From: Holacanthus passer
Taxonomy: Eukaryota > Chordata > Actinopteri > Pomacanthidae
Direction: 5' to 3'
NCBI GenBank assembly: GCA_025331565.1
Contig: JAFREQ010000003.1
Location: 13,075,001 to 13,139,000 of the forward strand
Length of the DNA stretch: 64,000 nucleotides
The position numbers and the translations under genes are program-made. The number at the start of each line of letters is the position of its first letter. Positions within the stretch are counted from its first letter, which is position 1. Shown in pieces: positions 13,308 to 24,742 of the stretch. The notes below the pieces were generated by a model. The model worked only from the letters and a program-made list of their open reading frames with translations, was not told where the DNA came from and searched no databases.

Positions 13308-14841
13308 TGCTTTGTTTTCTTGATTTCGACACATGTGCCATGCTTGACTCGGATTTGAGAAAATCAACAAATGGGAGGCCATGCAAACAGCAAAAAAAGA
13401 AGAAGAAAAAAACAACCTTGAATTTGTATGTGACAAGAAAATATCAGCTGAAGTGGAGGAACAAGCAGTGCTCAGACGCTGGAACACATTACTTAATGCG
13501 TAAAAAAAACCACAGCAAGTTCACGTCAGATCAGGTCAAAACAAGCATTCTGGTTCCCTCTGTGACGAACGCACACGTGCAGCTTGCAGAGTCTGCAGAC
13601 ACGAGGTAATGAAAAGTCTGATAGAGCCCTGCGCAGTGATGTTTGTATGTGCTCGACTGCATCCGAGGCTGATCAGAGCAGATGGTGGTGCTGTAGTCAA
13701 GACTGTCTGAGCGGAGACCTCTGTGTGCAGCATGTGGTTCAGACCAGCGCTGTGAGATTCTGAATGACAAGATCCAAGACGAATGCATCCCACTGATGAC
13801 TTACAACTCTCAAGATGCAACACCGGAGTTTGACGTACAGACAGAGATGTGGATGTTTCTGCATAATAGATTCATCGCTGTAACACAGAGACCATAAATA
13901 ATCATCATCATTATCAGCAGAGGCAGTTAAGAGAGATTACAAACAGCAAAAGGAGAGAGAAAAGTAAGAAACTATAGGATGATGAATATGGAAAAGATGC
14001 CCACAGACATTATATAAATGCATAATTGAGAGTTTTCATGCTGATGCCGATGTTGGGAATTTGAAAATATAATGTTTCAGGCAGCTAAATCAAGCACACG
14101 CTTGAAAGCTTTGTTTCACTATCTCCAACACTGGGTCACATGAAATCCAGCCAGACAGAAAGCCCCTGGTTCAAAGATGGATTGATACGATTTTGGTGAC
14201 ATTCTACATTTGTAAGATTTCTAAATTTCTAAAAGTGCTTCTGACACACATGACTTTGTGTTGACTGCTAAGCTGAACTGAATTCATTAGCTGTCTTCAT
14301 GGAAAAATCACACTCTCCACAGACATGAACTACTGTGGGTTTAACGCCCTCTGATCCCTGAATTGAACTTTTAGCTACATTTGAATGAATTATTTGTTCA
14401 GTTTCCTCAATTAAAAATCACTTTCTTCAAGTCACGTTGAACCTGAGCCATCGGAGACATGCAAAGATGCAAACCCTGATACTGCTTTTTTTTCGCATTT
14501 GAATTTTGAATGAATTTATTCGATGTGTTAAATTTTGAAATCCAGCGATTCAGTGCGAGCATTACTAATTCAAATTCATGCAAGACAAATGCAATCTGTG
14601 CTTTTTTCATGCAGAACTTTGGAATGTAAAACACGACCTCAAGAAAGTCAAGTGGGGACTGAAAAATATGTTTGGAGACTTCATGTGTCTGGAGAGGCTA
14701 CAGGTCATCTCATCAACACCATTATACTGCAGCACTACAAGTCTCTTACCTGTACTCCTCCTGAAATGTCAGCACAGACCAAACAGTGCTACATTACCAG
14801 TGGAAATTACTATTAGCTATGGTACTGCCCCTGTATTGACC

Positions 14842-14859
14842 TGTGTGTGTGTGTGTGTG
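14842..14859. repeat. (TG)9 microsatellite
   Basis: Short perfect TG run. Confidence 0.95.
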
Positions 14860-15446
14860 CAACTGTATTTAAATGGCTTCGTCTTTATTTTAAAGCCTTT
14901 ATTGGTGTTTTTGATGTGCTGGCTGTGAGTCATTGTCAGACTCTGAACAGAGGCAGGCAGGTAAGCCAATCTGTGCTGTGTTCTCATTAACCGCCTGTGG
15001 ATGCACAATGAACGAGGGAAAAGAGACGAAGAGAGAGCTGCTGTAAGAGAAGAAGAAAAGGGGAATGAAGAAAAAAAAAAACAATGCAGTGGATTTTAGG
15101 TCCTGTAAATAAGGCAAAGGAGAAAAGGTTTGTCTTCCTCTCCACCGGTGAGCCTGCGAGAGGAGGAAGGGCGGCGAACAACCTGCGAAGGGAGCTTTGC
15201 CGCTTGATCAGGATGTGTGTGTTTATGTGCATCGATTCACGTGTGTGTGTGCTTTTCTGACCGCAAAATGTGTGTAAACTGGCATGGATACGTGCACAGG
15301 CCTGCTTATGTGAGCGACTGCGTGCACGTATGCATCCCAGCCCATCTGTACGTCTTTATGGAAGGGAGTAATTGAGTGGTGGAGGACAGGGCTCAGCACC
15401 GCAGGGAGCCAGCTGGAGTTATTGAGGGATGAGCAGTCTGCCTCTG

Positions 15447-15472
15447 GGAGCCAGCATCTCTCTCTCTCTCTC
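15447..15472. repeat. (CT)n tract
   Basis: CT run inside a purine/pyrimidine-biased interval of about 300 bases (15440-15700), where the + strand is first CT-rich and then GA-rich. Confidence 0.85.
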
Positions 15473-16090
15473 TCCCTCCCTCAAAACAAGGCAACAGGGG
15501 TGGGGGTGGAGAGAGTGAGGAATATTGGGAGGGACGGAGAGAGAGAGACGCTCCTTTCTTAGAGAGGGAGAGATGTGCAACAAACCACTCTGGGAGATGC
15601 AGCTCCTGCACTCGCACAAAGCAGGAGGAGAGGAGTGGGGGTGGAAGGATGAAGGGAGGGAGAAGGAGCGAGCCTCTGGGAGCTGCATCTACTCCTTTAA
15701 CACAATACACTTTGAGTGGGATGGTGGGGGGGATGATGGGATAGAAGAGAGACACAGCTGTACGTCCATAATTCCTGGTTTCTCATAATCACTGTCGCTT
15801 TTATTTGTATTTGAACGTGGGGAAAAAAATAAATGTTGATGCAGTTCTGACCTGTTTGAGGTCAGAAATGAATCTATAAGCACAACCAATCATTTTAAGT
15901 AGTTTGCTTCATCATCCACCTTTACCTATTGTATGACCTACTGACCTATCAATAAACTGGGCTAAAAAAATGAGAATGGAAAATAAATAAATAAATAAAA
16001 GAGGACGCTAGCAACGAAAGCTGTAATATATGCGGAAGTATTTGGGATTTTCCACTGACTTTCTTTGTCATTCTGCACATAATATCATGT

Positions 16091-16546
16091 AACAACCCAG
16101 ATTCCAAAATAGCTGGGAAGCTGTGTAAAATCTGAATAAAACAGAAATGAATTAGCTATACCTTTTTGACATATAGTCAATTGAAAACAGTACAAAGACA
16201 ATATATTGAATCTTTGACCTCATCAACAGCGACAAAAGACTGTGAAAGTTGTGGACTGATCCAAAAACACCTGTTTGGATCAGTCCACAGGTAAACAGGT
16301 TCATTGGTAACAGGTGATAGTATCATGATTGGGTATGAAAGGTTCATCCTGGAAAGGCTCAGTTCACAAACAAGGATGGAGAGAGGTTCGACACTTTGTC
16401 AAACACATGGTTGTACAAAGGAGATTAATACATGGGCTCAGGAACACTTCGTAAAACTGTTGTCAGCAAACTGTTTGCAAATGATCTAATTGTGTTTTGA
16501 TTTCCATTTTACACAGCGACCAAACTTTTTTGGAAACAGGGTTGTA
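16091..16546. mobile_element. decayed non-autonomous Tc1/mariner-type DNA transposon
   Basis: About 455 bases with imperfect terminal inverted repeats of roughly 38 bases. The left end (16093-16130) begins CAACCCAGATTCCAAAATAG. The right end (16507-16544) finishes TTTTGGAAACAGGGTTG, its reverse complement with a few changes. TA lies next to each end, with one extra A on the left, as expected for a TA target duplication. The inside, such as GGGCTCAGGAACACTTC at 16434-16450 and the segment from about 16305 to 16400, resembles internal sequence of a Tc1/mariner-like family common in fish. No open transposase frame remains, so this is an internally deleted, inactive copy. The superfamily call rests on the ends and the TA duplication; the family name is not assigned. 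Confidence 0.8.
16251..16288. repeat. 15-bp perfect hairpin inside the DNA transposon remnant
   Basis: GTGGACTGATCCAAA (16251-16265) and its exact reverse complement TTTGGATCAGTCCAC (16274-16288) are separated by 8 bases. Perfect pairing inside an otherwise decayed element stands out. Confidence 0.9.
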
Positions 16547-19522
16547 ATAAATTTACTCACCACAGCTTTGAGATAGTGACCACTATTCATAGAACATGAA
16601 GATTACATGACGAATTTTGACCTTTAGGCAACTTTCCTTATTTTTATGCACTACACTGAGTGAAGAAGGCTTATGTAGATATAAGATATCACAAGGGAGG
16701 ATGCAGGAGGTGTGTGAAGTGATAAAAAGATCAGGGAAACTGTGTTATGGATTTGCACGCAAAAGGAGAGCAAAGAGGGAGAAGAGATGTGAAGAATGGA
16801 CCAGAGGACAATGGCAAGAGAGAGAGAACAGAAGTCTGGCATGAAGAGACAGAGGAGACAGAGGACAGATAGAGTCAGCAGGGGAGGGAGGGAAAGAAAG
16901 ATGAGGAGGTATGGCTGCATGCTGCGTGAGAAGGTCCAGTGTGACGTTAATGCTTCAACCACAGACGTCACAACTACACATACGCACATTAAGACACACA
17001 CACACATGCGTCACAGCTACTTTAACTAATGCATGGAAACACGAACACCATGTGCAAACCACTCAAACTAAAAATGGGCTGGTTATTAAAAAATGAGAGC
17101 GAAAGACAAAGGGACAGACATGTGGGGGAAATTACCACAGGTAATTAGGTGGTTTCGGGTTTGGATGATGAAGAAACTGCTTGATGAGTGTTTCTTTTTG
17201 ATCAGACAGCAGCTGAGGTCTGATCAGTCTGCGATCAGGACGCTACATAAAGCATACAGTACAGACGTGCCAGCTGTTGGTTATACCGTCTAATGGAGGC
17301 TGATGAGAAGAGGACTCTCAATAAATTTTTGCCTGAGTGGATGTGACACTCGTCCTGAGAGGGAATAAAGCAAAGCTCCCAAAACTTTGCGCCGCCAAAT
17401 GATGCCTTTCAGAAACATGAAATTAAAGCATTTACTTTAAAAATGCATGAAAATCACCAGCTATTATATCTTCAGCCTCATGTATGTTTGAGATGCTTTG
17501 AGTCGGATAGCTTTAAATAGTAATCACAATACCCATCATCACAGTAAATTGAATTAAATGAAGAGTTTGCAATATAAGAGATAAGAGCTTGTATATGATA
17601 TGCATATATATAGCAGTAATCATGCAGTGTCCCCTTGATGAGGGAGCTCAGATTGTGTGAAGGGCTCTTAGATCAGATTATGACAGATTGGTTGCTTGCA
17701 GATTGAAAGATAACATTAGCACAGAAGCTTCAGGTTTAAAGGACCAAATGTGCCTTTGCAGCTTACTGGAGTCTTATGTTGCAAATGAACCAAGCAGTCG
17801 CTCAAAAATGTGGCGAGCAGCTCTGTTATTTTGTAAAGTAAAGCCACAAGCCACAAGCCTTAAGTCAGACAATACACTCGCAATACACAAACACTCGTTT
17901 TCCTGGGCTCTGAAAGGCAACTAAATATATATTTTGTCTTTGCTGTTCATGAACGTTTAAGACAAAGCATTGAAGCATTTTACAGATACCTGAGTCTAAA
18001 CCTTTTGCCCAGAGGGACAATAGCCTGTGACACACTAGACTGCATGCATGTCCAGATAAATACTCCTCAACACACCTGCGACACACACACACCACAGTGC
18101 TGCACAACACTGCTCAGTGGTGTGTGACATGTGAATCCTAATCTCTGCAAGTCTGGGTGAAGAAGCGTTCGGGGACGGGGGCTGGATTTTCCTCCTAAAA
18201 ACCAGCCAGTAATTTAGGATCGCATTTCGATCGCTAATGTCAATTAACTGAGTCCTGAGTACACAGCTTTGTCATCATCATAAATCACGCCTCCTCCTGG
18301 GATCCATGGTTGAGCCGCTGCCAGAGTTCATGCAGTGCATTTGAGCGCATGACGGAAGAGACTCGAACTTCAATAAAACAACGACAACATTAACAGCCAA
18401 TTACGTCTGTGTGCTTCCTAACAGACACTGGTTTGACCTCAAAGCCACTGTGTGTGTAGCAAATGCTGAGTAGTGCTGTATTTAAAAACTGAAAACTGTA
18501 GCTTACTTTATAATAGTGTGCAAGACTCATACACTTGTACATATTTTGGTAAAAGCAGCTTTTGTTGTGCAATTGTGAAATATCTCAGCACATACTAACA
18601 ATGTATAGATTCATATATCACAGGATACATTTAAAAGTAAAATCAGCTCGTCAATTTATTATTAAAATAAAATAAATAAATAAAAGGAAAAACACACCTA
18701 CACACAAAAACAATGCATATGAGACAATAAATGAAACCGTGTTGAGATTGACAGCCGGCTGTCATCAAAACGGATGACCGAGCAAACAGTCTGCGAGCGA
18801 AAGTTTTAATCAAAAGGAGTTTTGTTGCTGTCATGTGAGTTTTGTATCTGAGTCGCCCACATAAGGCCAATTTGAGGTGCTGTATAATTACACTCAGTTC
18901 ACGGTAATTCTCTGCAGTTTCACTTCATGAATAATCCGGCATTATGATCGGCGGGTAGGCAAGCTGTGGGCAAATCCACAAACAATATTATCAACCCACA
19001 CGCAATCACGCAACCGCCGGGTTTTATAATATTAGCGGTGAACATGCAGTGTGTCTGTGTCTGTGATGGACTGTGAAGAGTGATATGTGACAATTTAAAA
19101 ACACCTACACACCCATCGGCGGAGTGTAATGCACTTCAGGCTCCAGGGAGAAGCAAAGTCACTCCATTTATTAATGATATCACTTCAGCTCGATATCAGT
19201 TAAAACCCTGAAAATGGATACGAGGTGGCGCAGGATGAGCGAGGCAAACAGTTCTATAAATCCTCTGTTCACTTCCTGGAAATGTTGTTGGTATCAAAGA
19301 GCTTTTTAAGACTGCAGGCGCGTCTGTAAATCAGACAGAGAGGAGCAGGGCTGTTATAATTGCTCTGCATTGCCTGTGATGCCCCACCGTATTATCCGTG
19401 TCATAGCTTATTGCTTTTTTATTGTTAAGTGCCTCATAAAAACGGCGTCGATACATGACCATTGATTTGTGCATGGCCCAGTGAGCCCCCCAGATGGTGA
19501 ACATACATGATACAAGCGCACG

Positions 19523-19548
19523 CACACACACACACACACACACACACA
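19523..19548. repeat. (CA)13 microsatellite
   Basis: Perfect CA run. Confidence 0.97.
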
Positions 19549-19907
19549 GAGGAAGAAGAGTGTACGGAGGCAGCCACATGGACGAGAGGATGCCAGCATC
19601 AGATCTGCTTGCCTGAGACCCCCATACTGAGGCCTACTGAGACTCAATGCTGAATAAATGGATGTGTCCAGATGGGCAAGAGAGAAGGGGGAAGGAGAGA
19701 TGGGAAGAAGAGGTCGGGGGGTTGTTGGAGGGAGAAAGGGACGGGCCCCCGTGCTGCTGGATGCTGCTGACTGTGAAACGCAGCTTCTCGTCACAAACGA
19801 ACAAATGTGTGCGAGCGTGCATCTGTTTGCACTGTGGAGCGTTGTCTGTATTAGCTCAGCCCCCTGAATCCCACATCCTGGCTGGTGGTCACACAGTTGC
19901 ACCACCC

Positions 19908-19909
<2 letters not shown>

Positions 19910-19940
<31 letters not shown>
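19910..19940. repeat. (CA)15 microsatellite
   Basis: Perfect CA run after a short C run. Confidence 0.97.
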
Positions 19941-19943
<3 letters not shown>

Positions 19944-21872
19944 AGGACAGCTTATCACAGAGAGCAGAACACTCTGATTAATAAGCTATTGCGCTGCAGA
20001 GTCACAAGCCAAAAGAATCTGCACGAAACCAAATCTGGTTAGCTCCAGGCTGCAATCCTTCCCAAAAATGAACAAAAACTAAGCAGAACATTGATCCTGC
20101 TCCTCAGAAATTGAAGATGACTTTAGTCCTGATAAGCTTTTGGGAAACCAGGACCAGATCCGACCTGCCTTGCTTTGACCCATCCAGTCTGTTAAAGTTA
20201 TGTTCCAAAATCAGCTCACCAGAAACCCCCCCCCTCTGCCCGACACGGCTCCCAATCCTTTATCAACGAAACCTACTGGGGCTCGAGCGACAATCTCAGC
20301 TATTATTCAATTGCCAGCCAAGCATTAATATTAATTGTTTTGTCTGAGCAAGGGCCAATCTCCTCACCATAAAGGACTAGATGTTGTTCATTACCGTCAC
20401 AGAGCTGTCTTCATTACAGAGACATGTTCTTACAGTACGCTTATGCGCACTGTGACTGTGTGTGTGCGTGAAGTGAACGCGCGCACTCAGTGGGGGTTTA
20501 TCTCCGTCTATGGCTCATAGTTCGACACGTCTGCCGTTCCTCTGTGTCACATCATTGGCCGTCTAGTGCAATCAATCAAGAGAGCCCATTGTGCCTCACA
20601 AAAAGCCAATGAGCTGCATCAATAACTGAGCCTGCACTCCCCACCCATGAATATTCCCCTAATGAAACAATCTCTTACAGCAACACAGGCCTGGAAGTCG
20701 CAGAAAAACCTTCCCCGACTGCATCAGGAATGTTACTTTGTCTCTTTCTGTCTCTCAAATATGTGCAATTACAAAGAGGAGCGCACAGTGGAGAAAGAAA
20801 AAAAAGATGTGCACGTTGATCAATGTGCTGCTTTTTTGTCCCTTTGCATGTAACAGCATTAACAAAGGGGCACTAGCTGACTGTAACCCATTCACTCTAA
20901 TACCCATCCCCCAAACAACAAGAGACAGCCACGGGAGGAAATAATGGCCACATTCACTTCTTCAAAACATCACACATGGAAGAATCACCGTAATGTCCTC
21001 CCTCAAGCAGCCTTCATTTCCATTAAGACAACATATCACTCCCTGGTCCCTATTAACCCGGGGACCCGGGCCATCCTGAGCTCGCACTAGCCGGAACACT
21101 TTGCAACGAAAACAGTGTGTTCATCACTTGGCCTCCCACTACTGCCATTAACTCTGCGCTAAGACCATTATTTAAACACTGAAAGCAGAGCGAGTAATTT
21201 GGAGCAACGCAGTGCCAGCTCTAACGTCTATTCTATAGCCGCAGCTGCAGTGTGTAGTCTGGAATCTGTCGAGGGGCCAGTAAGTGACGCTCCATTGAGC
21301 CTCCACAAACAACGCAAGACAGAAATGAAGCAGCGAGGCAGGAGAAAAGGGGGAATGTTTTTCCTCTGAAAGAAAGAAGACGGATGACAAAGCACAGAAG
21401 AGAGGGAGGAGCGGACAGAGAGAGAGGGACAATGGAGACGAGAATGGAAAAAGAGAAATGTTATGATATATTAAGTCATATGTCGGACATAAGCGCCAAG
21501 GAGCAAATGCATCATCAGCCAGGTGTACTCTGACAAAAGAAAGACGTGCCATACCTGGCTTTCTCCCTTCCTATAGCAACACAAAAGATGCATGTGACCC
21601 TCAATCTTAGCCTTCCCACTCGCTGCGTGTCACATGGATCCCCCTACCTGTGCCATCGCTTACGCTCTCACCCACGAGCACACGCACACAAACACGCACG
21701 CACGCAGCACTGTGCATCCCCTCCCCACAGAGCACATCATCCACCTCAACAACAACAGCCATATTTACAGCCAGCCCCACCACCACCACCACCCCCCAGG
21801 GAGGCTGGGTTTCTTGTCACGAAGCCGGCCCTCTCAGCACATGCAGTACTGTAGGTGACTTCAACGATCGAG

Positions 21873-21894
21873 ATAGAGAGAGAGAGAGAGAGAG
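21873..21894. repeat. (GA)n microsatellite
   Basis: GATAGAGAGAGAGAGAGAGA run. Confidence 0.93.
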
Positions 21895-23920
21895 GACAGC
21901 TATTCTAGACCCCGACAGGAAGCAGCGACGCTGGTGTGAATCCCGCATCTGAAGCACTTCAATCCTTCACGAAACAATAACAGAGGCCCCGGCCTTTGAC
22001 GTCAGCATGGTCGTAAAGGCAGAGACGAGGGTAGAGATTAACAGGAGCTCTCCGAGGGGGGCAGACCCTCTTCCTGTTGCTAGGAGGCGCCGAGTGGCTC
22101 ATCTTTTGATGGCTGAATGTCTTTTTTAAAAAAGAGAAATATTTAGTGGGGGGTGACAAAGACAAAGACAGAAATAGATAATGGGCTCCTCTGTCAGGTC
22201 AGCTTGTTCTTTACAGGTTCACTTTACCAGGAGCTATTGTTCATTCGACCATATCAGGTGTGACTGGTGACGTAAGTAACAATCTATCTACAAACCAGTA
22301 GGACCATCACATCTGCTAAAAATGACACACAGCACAGCTCCTCCCAGTTAACAGTGTAAACGATCTATTCTCAAGTATCATGTAGCATATGCACCTGGTA
22401 GTTAAAAATAGTATAAATTAATTCTAATCCTTGAACAACACATCTGGTTCCCTTCTACCTGCACATATGTACCTGGTGCACTGTTTACACTGTAAACTGA
22501 GAATAATTACGCCATGATCTAAAGTGTTGTCCTTTAAAAAAAACCTTTTGTTGCACAGAGGTTTATAATACAGCTGTGGAGCGAGATATCATCTTTGAAA
22601 CTCCACAGTCACACTAGGGCACGAGTGAGGTCAACATGATCAGCAGCATTTGTATGCATTTCTCCGACAGCGGCGAGAACTGAAAATGTCATAAGGAAAA
22701 ATGAGCTTCTGCCTTGACAAGAAAATAAGCTCTTCTAGTTGTAAGAGGATCGACTCCTAATGGTTGATTTCCTGATCGCATTAAGTCATATCATTAGCTC
22801 ATGGAGGAGATTGTGAAGGAGTTGTGTAAAGTCTATCTATGAAACAATAAGCACCATGTGGGCCGGTGACAGCCCAAGTCAAACTGCGTGTAGAGAGCGG
22901 AAGGTCAACGTGGCTGCCGAGTCAGCAGACCTGTCTGACGTCCACTATCACAGTGATCCACACGTGTGTCTTTGTGTGTGTGTGTGTGTATAAAGGATGG
23001 AAACAGCGGGTTGCTTTGTGATGCACACAGTCTTTTGACACCTTAGCAGAAGCTGCTGACTCTCTTGTCAGGACTTCACCCTTTGCGAGCAAAGAGAAAT
23101 TCAGATTATTGCAGCTCCTCCTCTTTGGCACTCTGAGCAAACAGCGGCACAGATATGCACGCGGGAGCGAAGGCAGTATTGTAGACATGAAGTTTTTCTA
23201 ACAGCTTTAAAAGATTATCTTGTTTAATTCGATTTTCAAAATGTGTCTTGGAGCAAGATAAAAATAGATGCCATAAGCTTAGAATAAGTAACATGTAAGC
23301 CTCTGTAGGTCTCTTCCCGTCTTCCTTGTAACCACGCTGGATAAATGCTGCAAATGCAAATTAAAGGCAATAATTAGAGGAAGTACTCAATGTTTCCATA
23401 TTAATCAAAAAAGATGATTTGATTATCATCCCGCTGGTTGTATGAAGCCTGTCTATAGCTTTAGAACAGACAGCATAATGTTTGTCCCTGCTGTGCTGGA
23501 GCAACCCCGTCTCCTACAATTACTGCTCGGCATTAGTGATTTATGTGCGATGGTGAGCTCCAGTCTCATTTTTATTTTTTAACCCTGACTTTTATCCGAA
23601 CCTTAAACAAGCGGTTTTGTTGCCTACATTTTCAGTTCAATTCAATTAAGAATGTTTGAATTTGAATGTGCATTTTTCTTCTCTGACACACTTTTAGAGA
23701 AATCTTAATTTTGGACAGATATGACGTTATGATTGATTCACAGGAGATAAAGTTGGCTGACAATCTGTGTTCTTTCTATTGACAGCAGACCAAAAAGTGT
23801 GATTTCAAGAAATTCAGAAGAGAACAACTGGAAAGTAAAATGATTGTCCATCAGCTGTAAACTGCTGTTTCTTTTGGTAATATTCAGCTTCTCCCAACTC
23901 TTCTTCCTAAGCTTTTTATT

Positions 23921-24055
23921 GGCATTACTTTAAAAAAGTAATTATTTATAGTTACTAGTTACTTCTCCCCAAAAGTAACTGAGTTTGAATTACGCCACTA
24001 TAAAAGTAACTAGTTACCAGGGAAAGTAACTATTGTGTTACTCTTTGTATGTCTA
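23921..24055. repeat. teleost-type interspersed repeat with AGTAACTAGTTACTT palindromes
   Basis: Contains repeated inverted motifs: TAGTTACTAGTTACTTCT (about 23950-23967), AAAAGTAACTGAG, AAAAGTAACTAGTTACC (about 24002-24018) and GGGAAAGTAACTATTGTGTT. The same AGTAACT-rich pattern is familiar as a very common fish interspersed repeat. I cannot give its class with certainty. Confidence 0.6.
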
Positions 24056-24462
24056 AGAATTTGGATTTTTGTCTAAGCAGGTTTCACAAGCCAGTTGCAT
24101 AGAGTAGAATTGCATAGACAGGTACTTACACAGAACTTTTAATATTTGTTGCACCTCAACAGACCACAACTGGTAAACATACTGTACTTCAAGTATTTTC
24201 ATTTTCATCACAATGACACATGACACATCTTATCATACTCAACAGTGTCAACAACAGTGTTTTTGGCCACTAGTTTTGTAGAAGCGTTTTCATGAAGTTA
24301 CATCTTTACACATGAAGATAAGTATCTAGTATGTGTACATGTCAAAGTATGTGAGAGGGTCACTGGAGAACAAAATGCATTTTAAAAAAGTGGCCAATCT
24401 GCCTTGTATTTCTGTAATGGTTGTACCTCCTGTACCCTAATGCCCATGTCATGCTTGACACG

Positions 24463-24482
24463 CACACACACACACACACACA
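24463..24482. repeat. (CA)10 at the 5' edge of repeat copy B
   Basis: Perfect CA run directly before the dispersed repeat. Confidence 0.96.
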
Positions 24483-24484
24483 GT

Positions 24485-24726
24485 CTTTACTTATGTCACT
24501 TTTGGGGAATTTACATAGACTTACATTCATTTCCTGGAGACTAACCTGAAGGACTACCTGACCTTAACCTAACCCTAACCTTAACCTAACAATAACCTTA
24601 ACTGTTGACCTAAAAATCACAGTTTTCCAAATTGAGGACACCACTTTTTGTCCTCAATTGCACTGCTGTCCCGAATCAACTGTTCTTGATTCTAGTGTAT
24701 AGCCCCAATTTGGACATAAGCGAACC
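24485..24726. repeat. CA-flanked dispersed repeat, copy B
   Basis: Second copy of the element at 12271-12549, with the same opening block (CTTTACTTATGTCACTTTTG), the same ACTTACATTCATTTCCTGG block, a CCTAAC-rich middle, and a hairpin AATTGAGGACA (24630-24640)/TGTCCTCAATT (24649-24659). (CA)n arrays lie on both sides (24463-24482 and 24727-24742). Confidence 0.85.
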
Positions 24727-24742
24727 CACACACACACACACA
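24727..24742. repeat. (CA)8 at the 3' edge of repeat copy B
   Basis: Perfect CA run directly after the dispersed repeat. Confidence 0.95.

Larger units (their letters stand above)
9641..16090. other. upstream flank without recognised genes
   Basis: AT-rich to moderately GC-rich non-coding sequence. Outside the listed microsatellites and repeat copy A I see only short open frames with no recognisable product. The purine/pyrimidine-biased interval 15440-15700 accounts for the open frames on both strands there. Confidence 0.6.
16547..23920. other. upstream flank without recognised genes
   Basis: No supported gene. Repeat-free stretches such as 18150-18340, 18860-19030 and 20530-20660 have moderate GC and TAAT/ATTA and CCAAT-like motifs and might be conserved regulatory elements. 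At 22351-22361 and 22483-22493 there is an 11-base inverted repeat, ACAGTGTAAAC/GTTTACACTGT. Confidence 0.55.

Noticed and set aside
19408..19938. 176-codon minus-strand open frame
   Set aside because: It reads through two CA arrays, giving Cys-Val repeats at both ends. Microsatellites create stop-free frames.
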